From Stercorarius parasiticus (lineage: Eukaryota > Chordata > Aves > Charadriiformes > Stercorariidae): a DNA stretch of 64,000 bases. Positions 22,464-35,000 of the stretch are shown piece after piece (the first letter of the stretch is position 1; every line of letters starts with the position of its first letter). The DNA is taken from NCBI GenBank assembly GCA_013396915.1, contig VWZL01005037.1:479140-543139 (forward strand). The letters are read 5' to 3'. The notes beneath the pieces were generated by a model. That model searched no databases. It was not told the DNA's origin and worked only from the letters and a program-made list of their open reading frames with translations. A program made the position numbers and the translations under genes.

Positions 22464-24640
22464 AGGAATGTCAGGTTTTGAGTCAAGTTCTTTCCGACCT
22501 TTGTATTCATTTGAGCTACTTATGCTCACAAGGAGGCTGCATATAATGGTCATGGATTCAGCAGAGAGAGAACTTCATACCACATTATTTTATAATGCAT
22601 ATTTTCTTTCATAATCACAGTGAAATATAGGAAATAAAAAGGTTGAAGTCTTGTGAGTCATAACCACAGTGCAGAGCAGCCTACACGTGCAGGGCTTGTA
22701 GTTTTAAATTATGACTTCACTTCTAATTTTTAGGTCATATAGATGATTTTCTCCTTTCTTTGTTGAAAATGTGCACTTGTGTAATGCAGAGGCATATATC
22801 ATATCTCTGGTGCTTGTGAAAAGTGCCAGAATGACAGTTCTACAGGCAAAAAGTAGGTCAGGTCTGTGCAGCAAGAAGAACAACTTGGGAAGCAGCATAA
22901 AAGCTTCCCCTGCCCTGCCACTATGTTCCAGTTAAATATGGACCTCGTCTAATGGCTCCAAGGACAACGCGTAGAGGTGAGTAGAAAATTTGCAGGGCTG
23001 CTCCTGGCCTCCCTGCTGGGGCTGTAAGCGTGGTGGCACCAGGCAGTCGCTGTGGTGGACCTTGTACTGTGGCCGCCTGTGCCGTAGCCGGCAAATGTTA
23101 CCAGCTCCCTGCGCTTTTGGCAGAAGCCACAAAGCATCCTTGCTTTTCTGAGATATTAAGCATTTATTTTACTGAAATCTGATAAGGAAATGAGAGCAGG
23201 AAGAAAACTGCAAGGACATGGAAGAAACCAAAACATTTTTGCTGCCTTTTTTTTTTGCCCAGTAACTTTTTTTTTGTTAATGCCAAACACAGTGACATTA
23301 TGTTCACATCAAGCATGTGCTGTAAAATTGCACTTGTCAAGCATTTCGTTTGGCAGAACTGCAGAGGAGGAGATGCTGAGCCAAGAAACGCTTCTCCTTT
23401 TCTCCCTTATAAAATGGAGAGCTTAAGAACAAGTGGGAGTCTGTTCATTCTGTTATATTAACGTGTGAGGGACTGTCAGTTTTTCCCATACATACCTTCA
23501 TTTTCAGATGGTAAATTAGCAGCGGACATTTGATAGGGGCTAAAATCAGGCATTAAGAAAAGACACTGAAGATATGATGCAGCTTCTAATAGCACATTGC
23601 TTTATGGAGCAAATCAATGTCTTTCTGATATCTTGACCAGTGGCAGACTGCAAGTTTTTGGGAGCAAGGACAGTCTCTTCATTCCATTGGAGCACACAAC
23701 CCATCCTAATCCATGGCCAGAACCAAAATGACACCACAGCAAGGGAACAGTAAGCTGAGAAGCTGTATAACAAATCACTTGTCATGCCATGGAATATTTA
23801 CAGGTATCAGAGGTGCCTCCTTTCCTCTACTGCTATTTGCATATACACGAGCAAAATTACATACCTCAGTGTGATTGGGAAGGCTGTTTCATCCAGTGGT
23901 AATTTCTCTGTCAAAAAAGGCACAGAACATGAACATGTGTTAACCCATGGCTGGAGAGGACAAGGAGAGCAGTGCTCAAATCATCTTGCATTCCTGCAGT
24001 AGAAGACACTGTACCTGCCTCCAGGGGACCTTCTGCAGGGCTTGCTGTGGCCTGCCAGACATCTCCAGGCTCTTACAGACACGTGGGAGTTGACGCAATC
24101 CTAAGGAACAACCTGACTGGACAAATCAGCAAATCCTGAAAATGGAAACTACCTGAGAAGCTCAAATAAATATAACGCCAGCAAACTACGACTCTGAAAT
24201 AGCTGTGTCCTCTGTGGACAAGTGTAGGGAGAAATTTTCATTGCAATTAGCTAGAACAAGATTTTTCGTGGAGCTGCATTTCACTCACGATGGGTATCTG
24301 TGATATAGATTACATTATTATTTTCCTTTAGGGATCAACTGCCCTCTCTACCGGTTTGTCTTGCAGGCTTAACAATGCTTAAGTTTAGCCCCCTGAGTAT
24401 TCAATTTAAACACATTCATAGTTTTCCAAATATTTTGCAGGGCAGATTATAGCACCTGAGTAATAAAATCACAATAACAGTTTCTAGCTGGGTGAGAAGA
24501 ATTTAAAATGTATTTATCTTGAAAAAGCGTGAGGAAAGCACACATTACTGTTAAAAAGCAATAATTAAACTGCCTCCGTTCTATCTGGAAGCACAGACTC
24601 ATTATAAATAAAGATAAACAAGTGCAATATAAAAACTCCA
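22464..24640. other. Non-coding sequence, small GC-richer patch, no gene seen
   Basis: A GC-richer patch with several CpGs lies at about 22995-23115. It is open on the minus strand (22932-23132, in two frames) but shows no known domain. Frames at 23190-23426, 23546-23785 and 23784-24002 also match nothing known. No RNA gene, splice pair or promoter is supported. Confidence 0.6.
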
Positions 24641-25260
24641 AACATTTATTCTTTTTTAATGGACTTTTAAGTCAGTTTCTCTAGTTGTTGATGAATGTAA
24701 TAAAATTAAATTAAATTAAAAGAAATGTCAAGAAGAAAACAAATTTAAAATTAACAAAGCCCACCATAAATTTGCAATTACTTGTCCATTAAAGGTCTTG
24801 AGGAAAGTTAATTTCAGCAAGGATAGAATTGACACTATTGGAGCTTTAGCAGGAACAATTATTATCATTGCAAATTACTTAAACTATTAAACTGAGAATA
24901 ATTCAGAAATATCATTAGCAGTCAAATTACTTAAAAAACCTTGTTTTCTTTCTCCTTTGTTTAATTTAAACTTAATGTCTGCTTATTCTCACACAAGCAG
25001 AAAATGCTGATAAATAATTCCAGAGCATGCCTAAACATCTCCCTTCACAGCTAGCTTCTAATTTGATCTCAGGAGGCCCTTCTTGGTAGCTGAATAAAAT
25101 ATTTTCATTTATTCTAGGAGAGCCTACATCACCATACGTTTCTAATCTCATGTTGCTGGGTAATGCCGCTAGATGAGGTCCTCAGCAAATCATTAAACTT
25201 GTTCAATAACAACGTTACAAAACACAAGAGATTTGCCCTCAGTGAAACAAAGAAGTTTTT
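24641..25260. other. AT-rich block, candidate conserved non-coding DNA
   Basis: After a short (TTAAA)3 tract at 24706-24720 the sequence is very A+T-rich yet not repetitive. It has many ATTA-type cores and runs such as ttgcaattacttgtccatta, gaacaattattatcattgca and aaattacttaaactattaaa. There is no open frame of interest. It is the segment whose composition most resembles deeply conserved vertebrate non-coding elements, but alignment would be needed to show it. Confidence 0.35.
24702..24721. repeat. Short (TTAAA)n repeat
   Basis: Three TTAAA units at 24706-24720 follow an A run. This is low-complexity sequence only. Confidence 0.85.
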
Positions 25261-26137
25261 CAAACGTGGGGAAAAAAAAAAACAACCAACTTTAATAAGC
25301 TAACTTGAGTTTCTAGGGCAGTTTCAGAGATTATTTAACATTTTAAACTTCCTGGTGTGCACAGTACAAGAACAAGGAGACTTCAATGTAGTGTCAGAGT
25401 GGTTTGAAAAAGCCATGCTTTCATCTTACAGAAAATACAAGTGATATTGCTTTTCTGATAGGATCAAATGTTTTGTCTTGGTCAGCTCACTGTGCCCATT
25501 ACACATTCCCCTGCATTTGAATAAAATACCATCTTTTGAAATTTAAGGATTTAACCTCCTAATCTTATCTTTCTAACAATTAAGTATATTTCCTGATGAT
25601 ATGATAATGTAAATGACTTTGCTGTGGAATTCATGAATCATCAAGATACGATTTGAAGAGAGGAAATTAAACACTTGATTCAATTAATCTTTCTTATTAG
25701 GCTAGAAATTCATGATTTGCACTCCTAATAAATATGATGTGAGATTGCATATGCATTAATCACATGAGATTAATACCTATTATTATTCTTTATATTAAAT
25801 AACACTGGATTCACGTGACCCAGACACCGTCTCCCTGATCAGGAAGGGATGGGGAGTACTGTGGAATTGGTACAATCTCCCAGCGGAGAAAAGACTCTCA
25901 TTGCTTGACAGATCATCCATCTTCTTTGTTGGCTTTATTGTATTTCTTCCATGTTGATGGAATGGCTTTCTCTCTGGGAAAAGTTTGTTGGGCCAGGTGC
26001 TGAAAATCAAACCTAAGTTCCCTCATGCAACAGTAGGGAATAAAAGTGCAGTGGAGCAAAGAAGTACAGCTAGGAGGCTGGGTTAATCGAGGTCAGTTAA
26101 GCATCTAATCACCTGAGATCATGAAGGTTAAACGTGT

Positions 26138-26176
26138 CATCATCATTATTATTATTATTATTATTATTTTTATTTT
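26138..26176. repeat. (ATT)n microsatellite
   Basis: Eight perfect ATT units span 26145-26168, preceded by (CAT)-like units and followed by an imperfect T-rich tail. This is a typical vertebrate trinucleotide repeat. Confidence 0.95.
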
Positions 26177-26352
26177 CACTACATTTGTAAAGATGACTTC
26201 ATTTAAAGTTTCTGTTATTGGTTGAAGATAGATGACATTCAGTCCCTTTCTTCTATTTCTTCCTTAAGAAGGCAACGCAATATTATTTTCCTTAGACACA
26301 GAAATATACATTGTGTGGGATCTGTCCATCTATTCATGAATCCACGCACCCA

Positions 26353-26370
26353 CCTATCCATCCATCCCTC
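26353..26370. repeat. Short (ATCC)n tetranucleotide tract
   Basis: The run ctatccatccatccctc contains about three ATCC units, and the bases before it (cacgcacccac) are related low-complexity text. Confidence 0.7.
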
Positions 26371-26495
26371 TGGTCACTTATTCATACACCACATAAAAAT
26401 ATAATTTATTTGGTCAATTGTTTTCCATCTCTGAATAACGAATCAGTAGTACAGAACTATTGCTATGTATGTAGCTATACAGTACATACATATGC

Positions 26496-26509
26496 AAATG
26501 CATGCATTT
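26496..26509. repeat. 14-bp perfect palindrome overlapping an octamer
   Basis: AAATGCATGCATTT is a perfect palindrome. Its left side overlaps ATGCAAAT at 26492-26499, the POU/octamer consensus. Only the sequence match is seen; function is not shown. Confidence 0.85.
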
Positions 26510-26542
26510 AAAACCACACCTAGAGAATTGCAAGGAAGTAGG

Positions 26543-26580
26543 TAGATATCTAGATAAATGTCTATATCTAGACATTTATC
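26543..26580. repeat. Strong 12-bp inverted repeat with 4-base loop, next to a palindrome
   Basis: GATAAATGTCTA (26553-26564) and TAGACATTTATC (26569-26580) are perfect reverse complements around TATC. Directly to the left is the 10-bp palindrome TAGATATCTA (26543-26552). The short loop and perfect arms make this one of the strongest potential hairpins in the window. Confidence 0.9.
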
Positions 26581-27702
26581 AGCCTCCAGATTTAGAAAAC
26601 AGCTCTCATGCACTGATAGTGCAAAGCGAGGCACTGTTATCATAGACAGGTGGGTTACAGCTAACAGCACCTACGTTGTCTGGTTGTCAGGGTAAGGATG
26701 TAGAAATCCCCTGGGAAAGTATCCTCCTTCCCTGGTAGCCAAGGAAGAACTCGGGTCCTCATTTGCTTACCCTGTTAAAGCTGCATAGGGCTAACTTTGA
26801 GTAAGGTAACAAAGTTCTTATCAGTTAAAACCTTGAATATGGCTAATTTTACCTTCATTAGGGTAAAGCATAGCTGTAAGTGAACTATCTAAGGCTTATG
26901 AGCATTCAGAATTGCCCTTGAAGTAATAGTCAGTTGAAAAAAGACTTTCTCTATGATTTTTGCTAAGATATTTTAAGAAACTGTTTTGAGTAAAATAATT
27001 TCATTCTAGCCCTACCTAGTAGTTTCTTATGAAAAGGAGCTGCCAAGACAATCCTGTATTATTCTTTGCTTTTGGTTGAGATATATATTATTAGTACAAA
27101 TAATACTTTTGGAATGTCTGTTTTTAAAAATAGGCATTTTTAAAGGTTTATCATTATTGTGAAGCCATTGATTTTTTTAAAAAATCATCTTAATATTAAC
27201 AATCTTGTTAAAGTGATTTTTGGCAATGGTAAAAGTTTTACTACACTTTGAATCTTGAGAAGTGGGAAGAAAATCATATTAATAGAGGGACATAGAGAAA
27301 TGACAAACAGTTACTTCCAGTTCTTGCAAAAGACTTTTATGCAGTATCTTGGTGTATTCCATAAGCATGAGCATGTCCAGGAAGAGACCCTTCAGTGAAG
27401 AGCTGAATATCCTCGGCAGTGGTGGACTCTTTTCTTCTATTTTGCATAACTCCATTTTCCTTGATGATTCAACCTCAACTCATTTCTGATTTCTTAGCAA
27501 TATCTCTGTGCAGGGAGAAATCAACATTTTAATACACCCATTTAATCTCATTTTCACCATGACTAATTTTTGTTTTCATTTTTTCTCCTTTTCCAAAGGA
27601 TAGCAAAAAATGCCACACAAAGTGGAACGCAAGTTATCTTTTGACAACATGTTGGGAAGACATACAGAATCTCCACAGCTTTGTCAGAATAGTTAATTTA
27701 TC

Positions 27703-27718
27703 AAAAAAAAAAAAAAAA
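27703..27718. repeat. 16-base A homopolymer
   Basis: A pure run of 16 A. There is no retrocopy recognisable upstream, so it is not called a poly-A tail of an inserted element. Confidence 0.9.
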
Positions 27719-28080
27719 GCCTGATAAAGATGTCTGCATAAGATATTGATTCCTGAAATAGAATTTTCCTTTGAAGTATCTGCATGTGTTTGAACTTTTT
27801 ATGCCTTTACTTCTGCTCGCAGTCTCTGCCAGATGAGTATATTCCTTAGGTGCCTTTTTGCTTTGTCTTATTAGGGAAAGAATGTAGCTGATGCTGGTGC
27901 TCACAAGCAGTGACTGTGTGAGGAAGCGTAGCTTTCTGCTTGTTTCTGTAGTTTCTGAGTTGGTAGTAGCATCTCTGTGTGAGTTAATGATGAAGGCTAT
28001 CGCGTATAAAAATGCCAATCACAGACTACGATATCATTGTGTAGCTACTAGGCAGTCATTATAAAAAGGCAGAATCTCCC

Positions 28081-29000
28081 TGCTCCTACAAGTAGATTAC
28101 AATTAAAGTGAAGAACAAGCAATGATCTTTGTATTAGTCCCATTTTTGTCCTTTCTGTGCAATATTTTGTATGTATTTTTTTCCAGGGAATTTTTCAGGA
28201 CTCATCATAATTTGTCCGTTGAAGGAAAGAATTTTGAATATAATTGAGAGAAGGGATAGGAAATGATGGACTAACAGTACACATGATATCGCTATATTTA
28301 GAATCTCTTGCTAATGATTGTATTTCATTTCTTGCATTTCGTTTGATCCGGTATGTCAAAAGGTCTGCGTGAACTTTATTTCAGGGAATGTTTATTGAGC
28401 GACTAACATGCCTCTGTCTTTGCAAACTAATTAGCTTTGTTCTTTCTGGTTTGTTTTTTATGTAAAGTGTAATAATCTGAAACTGTTTTACAGCAGTTCT
28501 GTCCTTTACAGAGCTATTACTTTGCACTACTTAAAATAAAACTGGCTAGTTAAGCTTTAGTTCAAATGCACATGTCTTTTTCACTTCCTATTTTAATTTA
28601 AAGTGAATTCTGCAAGGTGAAAATGATGAGGGCATCATAGATGGAGATTCCCTGTAGTCTAAACTGGCAGTTTTGCTGAGCTGTATGTAGAAGTCACCTT
28701 GGAGCAATTTGGAGGGGGGTTTTGTTTTTATGTTGCCTGTAACAATGCCTGCCAAAGAGTAATTTGAGACAAGAGAGTGGGCACTTGGCAACTTTTATCT
28801 TGGAGGTGACAATGCAGAAGCTGCTAATTAGTGAATGTTGTTTGTATCAACTTGATGTAGAATTCCAGTCTTGCATGTGAAAAGTGCACAAATTTTCTTT
28901 TTGCCAAATTGGCCTCCATGTGAGGACTGGGTGGATCCAATTAATGTCAAACAGCCCTGTGTACTGTGTTTGTATAAACTAGAGTGTGATATGCTTACAT
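28081..29000. other. AT-rich block, candidate conserved non-coding DNA
   Basis: From about 28400 to 28880 there is unique sequence with dense developmental-factor-like cores (actaattagctttg near 28427, atttaaagtg near 28597, gctgctaattagtgaatg near 28820) and no simple repeat. The minus frame at 28588-28791 has no family signal. Conservation is inferred from appearance only. Confidence 0.3.
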
Positions 29001-31144
29001 GTGGCACCCTTTCCAGATGATGTGCTCAACTATGAGTAGGGATGAGATAATGAATACAGAGCATATTTCTTTCATCTGAACTAGACAGGAGACTGAATTT
29101 GTTCTGAATTAGATCACAAACTACTACAGCCACCTTTTAACTTTCTTTTTTATGTGCCACAAGGTCTCAGCCAGTGGATTTCTTAATACACCTCACTTAA
29201 AAATGAGATGCATTTGCCTCATTTATGGAAATCAGGATTATTATTGAAAGTGTGGCAGATAACTTGTTACTCAAAACCTCTGACAAGCACCCACTTTCTT
29301 CATGTTTGCCAGAAAGAAAGTAGAGCACCAACTGTTCCATTGCTTATTTGTCACAATCCTAATAGAAGAAAAGGGATTTTTGTCTTGTTTTGTTTTTGCA
29401 TTAGAGAAAAAGAGCTGGGCAAGAAGAATGTGATGCTGAGATCATCATTCAGTGTGAACCAAGACGAATAGTACCAGTGGGATATATGGGCTCAAATTGT
29501 AAAGAAAAGATGACAGAACAAGCACCGGGAATTTGAGACAGAAGCTGGACAGCAATATAGATTAATGTGAACAAATCCAATCACCCACAGAGGCCGAGGT
29601 GAAGCTTTGGATGGTTTAAAGAATGCCATGTATGCTGAGAGATTTACAATGACAAAGAGAAAGTGGCATGTTGGGTCAAGAGGATCCTTTGATTAAGAAT
29701 GAGGCTGTGGTCTCTGTGGTTAAGAAGTACAGAGAAACAAGTGGGAAATTCCTGCTGCATGGGGTCATACCATACATGGCTCTAGATCCTGGGTTTGAGC
29801 AAACATCATGGTGTCCTCCCTCTTTGCCTGGTATTCTGTTCTGGATGATTGGATTGGGGTACTTTCCTGTGAAATCTCCCTTTTAATATTGCTTGCCTTT
29901 TACATCAGCTCACAACTAATGAACTAATCTTTTTAACTCCAGCATCTTTCACATTGTATTTATTACGAGTAATATTTTATGGGACCCTTGTGCCATATGC
30001 ATTGTATTCAGCCTCTCAGTGAACCATTACTCATATTTCATGGAAAAAACCTTATCTTTGGTTTCAGTTAGACCTGGGTCAGGCTTCACGCCTGCATTTG
30101 TAGGACCAACTACAGGATAAGAACTAAATGAAATTGGCATTCCTAACAGCTGCCTCATTCCTTGTTCAGAAAGCAATACTCTGCTAATGCATCATGGAAT
30201 TGCAATACATTACAGCTGGGCTTCCAAGTAACGCAGGACTTGTCAGCTCGAACAGAGTCTCTCAGGAGACACCGGAGAATGCTGTAGTATGAAGATTTGG
30301 AGGAGGATACAGGAAGACAGTGAAAATTGGAAGTCCATCGATTTTCAAAGCTGAGCTGTTACAGTAAAGTGGAAGATATTCAGTACCTGGTCTGTGGCTT
30401 GGGGTCAGGGCTCTTTGCGATGAAGTATATTTAGGTGAGAAACGCCTGTTGAAAGTGTGAGTGTCAGAATCAGAAAAATTTCACTTCGTCAATATGTCGT
30501 GCATGTGGGCCAATAAGACCTAACCAGAAAGCAAAGCTACTTCTGAACCGTGTCTGCTTTCTCAAAGTTATAGTAAGATGCACAACAGTGACATGTTAAT
30601 GTAGGTTGGGGCAGGCTGGTATTGGCTCACGTGCCTTTGGACCATACTTCATTGTGCAGAGGTGTGTGCACATGCCCTACACCTGCAAAGGAAAGTGACG
30701 GAGTTAATGCAAGCAAAATTTCTCTTGCAGATGAATGTATTTCTAATAAACCGATAATTACATGAAATATACGTTTACAATCTAACATGACTTGTGTTTT
30801 GTTTTTAACATTTATAAATATATTCTAAGTTACTAAAAGCTCTATTCAAATTCATAAGGAAAAAAACATTTGCCAGATACACCAAGTCTGTTTCTGTTCA
30901 TCATGATTTATCTATCTTTCAGTAAGCCCTTTGGTAGAGCTGGGGATAATCCATTACCTCTACACTTTTCTGAACATTTGAAGTCCTGAAGTAACTGAAT
31001 TTTGAAAAATGAACAAGGGGAAATGTGTGACTTACATCCTGTATGAACCCAAAAACCATTACACATGCCAGCATATAAAATGAAGGTACTTACCTCCAGT
31101 GCTACGTTCACTTTTGGTTATCCTATCTTAAAAATGGATATTGC
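29001..31144. other. Non-coding sequence, no gene seen
   Basis: Open frames at 29208-29471, 29668-29886 and 30908-31111 match no family. Near 29693-29800 the text has two faint MIR-like blocks (ctgtggttaagaag and gatcctgggtttgagc), but the spacing is wrong, so it is not called. No RNA gene or promoter is recognised. Confidence 0.6.
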
Positions 31145-31290
31145 AAGAAAAGTACCAGTGAGGGACAGCTAAAAGAAAAGAGTTCTTATAAGAAGAGATT
31201 AGAACAATTATACCTATTTAGTTGAGAAAGGAGATAGATGAGAGGAGACATCATGGAGAGATATAAAGTAGTGAAGTATAATAGAATTGT
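31145..31290 (+). repeat. CR1/L3-like LINE fossil
   Basis: The run attagaacaattatacctat, followed by gttgagaaaggagatagatg, agaggagacatcatggagag and atataaagtagtgaa, parallels the CR1/L3 segment remembered as 'attagggttgttcagcttggagaagagacgactgagaggagatatgatagaggtctataaaatcatgaa'. Divergence is high. This text is a diagnostic part of CR1-group LINEs in birds and reptiles. Confidence 0.55.
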
Positions 31291-34200
31291 GCTAATATTA
31301 CGAATTGACTTCTTGGCCTTTTTCGTCAATTTTGCTTTTAAAAAGCAACTTTTTTAATGCTATTAGTGCAAAATGATAGCCATTTTCTCTCTCCAGAAGG
31401 ATCTAGATGTTCGCAGTAGGTGGATTAATCCATATATATGTATGTAGCAGGTCATACATGCAAAATTTCTAATGAAGTTTGAGAATTTACCATTTTATTT
31501 ATATTCATAAAAGAAAGGTTTGTCTGCAGTTGCAAGAAGTTGGTGCCTCAGCTGGGAAGCTACAATACAAACCCCATAGTATACGCAAAAAATTCTGCTG
31601 AACTCAGAGCTTGCAAAATATTCTGTAATACTTCCATGTTCACTGCAAGTTTCCAACTATCTACAATTCCTACACACTATTTTTGGGTAGACATATAGGT
31701 TAAAATCCTATCTGTGTCAAAACGTAATAAATCTGAGGATGTTTGTAGCTTATCAGTTTAGCATGCAGTGCAGTAACACTTCAGAATTGACTAAGACAAC
31801 ATACTTAAGGTCTCTGTGGGAATAACAGCAACAGCAACACTAGGGAGTTTTTCATACAATGACAACATTTAACAGTGAACCTTATGGCTGAAATGGGCTT
31901 CAAAAGAAGGTAAGCAAATGTTACTTCCTTTCTGAAAGGGCATCAGGGACAGATGTATACACAGGTGGGATCTGATGGGATCCACAAAGACAAGGACTTG
32001 CTGAAAAATGTGTCATAGACATGAGAGAGAGACCTGGAGTGTCCTGCCCTGTGCCTCACAAAAAGCTCTGCTTCATCTAACTGACCAACAGATGCTGTAT
32101 TTCTGTTTTAGACAGTCATTACCGATGTTTGTGTATTTTGATAATTACTTCGGTCTTTATTTCACAGCTGATTTAGCCTATTCTGATTAGAATCTAGAGT
32201 TAAACAGTGATACTGGGTCTTTTGGACCCAGACTAGGGCAGCTGTTCTGCCAAAGCCCCAGGGAAACCTGATCGATTAGAGCTACTCAAAAAATTGTGAA
32301 AAGGCTGGCAGTGAGAGCAAAATGCTTTTCTGACAAATCTATGACACCAGGAAAAAGTTCTTTTACCAATAAATGCGACTGTTTCTCTGAATGGAGATAG
32401 CTAGATTATAAATGAATATGAGAGACGGCATGCACGAGAAGCAATTGAATCGTGAGTGCTTGCTCACTTGGTTCCATGATTTTTTTTTGTTTGCTGTGCT
32501 TGAGGCTTTGGGAAGAAGCTCTGGGGACAAAAAGGCTCTCAGCACTTGTGCGGACTTGAGAACTCTGAAGAGCTTAGCATCCTTGCATGTAGGCCAAAGT
32601 AAGTGTTTAAAAAAATATTCATTGTGTCCATTTTAGAACAAAATGCAGCATGCAGATGAACAACAGTGCCAGCAAGAATGGAAAAAGTCCCTCAAAGCTA
32701 TATCCGTTTTTGTGTGAGAAATCATCTGCATATTCCTTTCTTAAAGACGGTCAGAACATTTTCAGGAAGAACGTATGTTCTGCATTAAGATCATTGAATG
32801 TTCATTCTGGTAATCCTTGTGTTTTTTCTTTACAAATGGAAAACCACCAAATGTATCCAACAACTGTTTCTTGGGAAAATTTCTGTAATTTTGGGAAAGC
32901 CTTTTCTTTTCTAGCTTTGTTAGAAATAGTCTGTCTAGAATGGCCTCTGTAGTGAATGAGCTCAAAAGAAATACCTGTAGCTGAATTCAGTACCTTAACT
33001 TAACTCAAATGAGTTAGAGCAAAATATTACATGTGGTAACCTTACATCATAGATCTCTGTTTGGAAAGCATCCAGACATGTTGCTAGTATTATCTTAAGT
33101 ATGTTCTTGATAAGTGCTAATATTGATATCTATGCCTCTCAAAAGAGAGATATATAGATGTGAACAGGTTTTTCCAGTATGTCTCTCAATTGAAGGAGAC
33201 TTAACAACCCTTTTTTATCTGACCTTTTAAAGTAGCACAGTGGGCAATAACCATTAACTGATCAAATATGAGAAATGTCAGGTGTGGAATAAGCACTGAC
33301 AAGGAAATATTTCATCTCTTTAAGCTCATGAACAATCACGGAAAAACCTTCGCTCCTATTAAGGCTACTTTTTTTTCCCCGTAAATATTCAGTAATAGGT
33401 ATGATGGGTTGCCTCATGCAGCATCACTCTACAAAGCTAAATTTGAAGCTAAAAAGAGACCAAACAGGCTAAAGTATGGTATAATTCTGAGAAATTCATC
33501 ATTCTTGCTTACCCAGATATTCTCATTTTCATCACACAGTGCCAGCTCTCATTTAGTAATACATGTAATAATTCTAACAACCCACTTATCTACTTTTCCT
33601 TAACATGCACTGCATAATCACTCTCAGATCATCATGTGTCACTGTAGATGCGTTTCCTTTCTGTTAATCCAAATAACTCAAGTTAATAGCAAATTTAAAA
33701 AAAATAGAGTGCTTTGTTCTTAAAGCCCCATACATGCTACAAATCTCTGATTAGACAGACACGGTATTTATTTCGTAAGAATTTGCTAGCCGAGAGAAAC
33801 GTGATGTGGAGTCGAGATCAGAAGTCACTGTGTAGTCTGGGGATGGGGGGCTGATTCCTCTTTGCCAGTGTCACTTTACAGTGTTTTACACTGGCAAAGT
33901 CCACTGATGCCAGCGCACTTACTCCTTATGACAGACTCCAAAAAGTTCTGATGATGAGAAGCATCAGACTGCTCCTCCCCCAGGGCAGTCCTGGGCAGAG
34001 CACGCTCTGCACCAAAACCAGTGCCTGTTCCCCAAATCTTCACAGTGTTCTGGATAAATATGAGTTCTACTGCTCCTCAACACAGCCAGTGCACCGGTTA
34101 TGCTGTATAAATAGAAACCATCTCTATACTAGTCTGGAGTTCATGTCCGCGTGTAGCTCTTAAGGTCTGACTGTATTCTGTCTTTAATGTCTGTTTATAA

Positions 34201-35000
34201 TATTTTTAAAAGTTTATATTGGTTAGGAAAAGCTAATTAAAAATTAGGCCTCCTTCATAGACTCTGACTCCAGCTGTTCTTTTTAAAGCAGCTGGTAAAC
34301 TTCCATAAACAGTCCACCAAAGATTAACCCTGACAAACACAGACTCTAGAGGCAGGAGGCATCATTCCAGCGTACAAAGTTCAGTATTAACAATTAACCT
34401 GAGAGGGATTATGTCAGGATCTGTGAGTGGGGTACTGAGACATGAGAGACACAGACCTGAGCCCCTGTGGGGTTTTGCTGCCTCTGCATTTTTGGAGCAG
34501 CCTTTGGGCTACTGTAGATTCTGCAGTGGTTGTTTCAGCATTCAGCATCAGGAGTGCAAAACCACGCTGTAGCGTTCTTGGATTTTCTTGCTTTGGGTAT
34601 TTAAAAGGTTGAGGAATGTGACACAAAATGGATCTACAGGCAAGAAAACTTTGTAACTCCTCTGCAAAAATTAAAACTGAGCTCAGAGAAAGGATCTCAA
34701 AAGAATAAACTTCCAGACTTCCCTGTTGTATTTGGTGAAGGTTGCCATTCAACTTTCAGGCACATTTTTCGTCATCTACAAATGTGAACTTGGCATAGTT
34801 GTGGGTCAGGTTCACTCTGCACTTAAAACACAATAGTGTAAATTCAAATTGATTCTGCATTCTGTACAGAGGAGAGGGGCCTCGCCAGAAGCAATATAAA
34901 CTAAAGGTCTTTGGGGTACCAGTTTAGGTTCAGGTTTGGCACCAGAAAGACCAGAGAAGCGGGCAGTAAAAATGAACAGTAACTTGAGGATATTTTAATA
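31291..35000. other. Non-coding sequence, no gene seen
   Basis: The frames at 32650-32952 (plus, 100 codons) and 34414-34752 (minus, 112 codons) are within chance length and match nothing known. A perfect 12-bp hairpin lies at 33860-33899. An imperfect hairpin of about 13 pairs (atatctatgcctctc against gagagatatatagat) lies near 33126-33160. Confidence 0.65.
33860..33899. repeat. Perfect 12-bp inverted repeat, 16-base loop
   Basis: CTTTGCCAGTGT (33860-33871) is the exact reverse complement of ACACTGGCAAAG (33888-33899). The loop itself carries CACT...AGTG. The arms and the following text resemble an old sauropsid repeat that carries 'ccagtgtaaa' motifs, so this may be the relic of a palindromic repeat. 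It is too short for a microRNA precursor. Confidence 0.9.

Larger units (their letters stand above)
25261..28080. other. AT-rich non-coding sequence with microsatellites and hairpins, no gene seen
   Basis: The stretch holds an (ATT)8 tract, a CATC-type tract, three palindromic elements between 26496 and 26580, and a 16-A run at 27703-27718. Open frames at 25795-26010, 26443-26670 and 27701-28018 are unrecognised; the last begins in the A run, read as phenylalanines on the minus strand. Confidence 0.65.

Noticed and set aside
22157..22510. 117-codon minus-strand frame across the tandem duplication
   Set aside because: It is made of translated poly-T and TA/CA tracts; the repeats in the product mirror the DNA duplication.
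29693..29800. Possible MIR head (ggttaaga ... cctgggtttga)
   Set aside because: The two blocks are about 30 bases too far apart and the text between them does not match.
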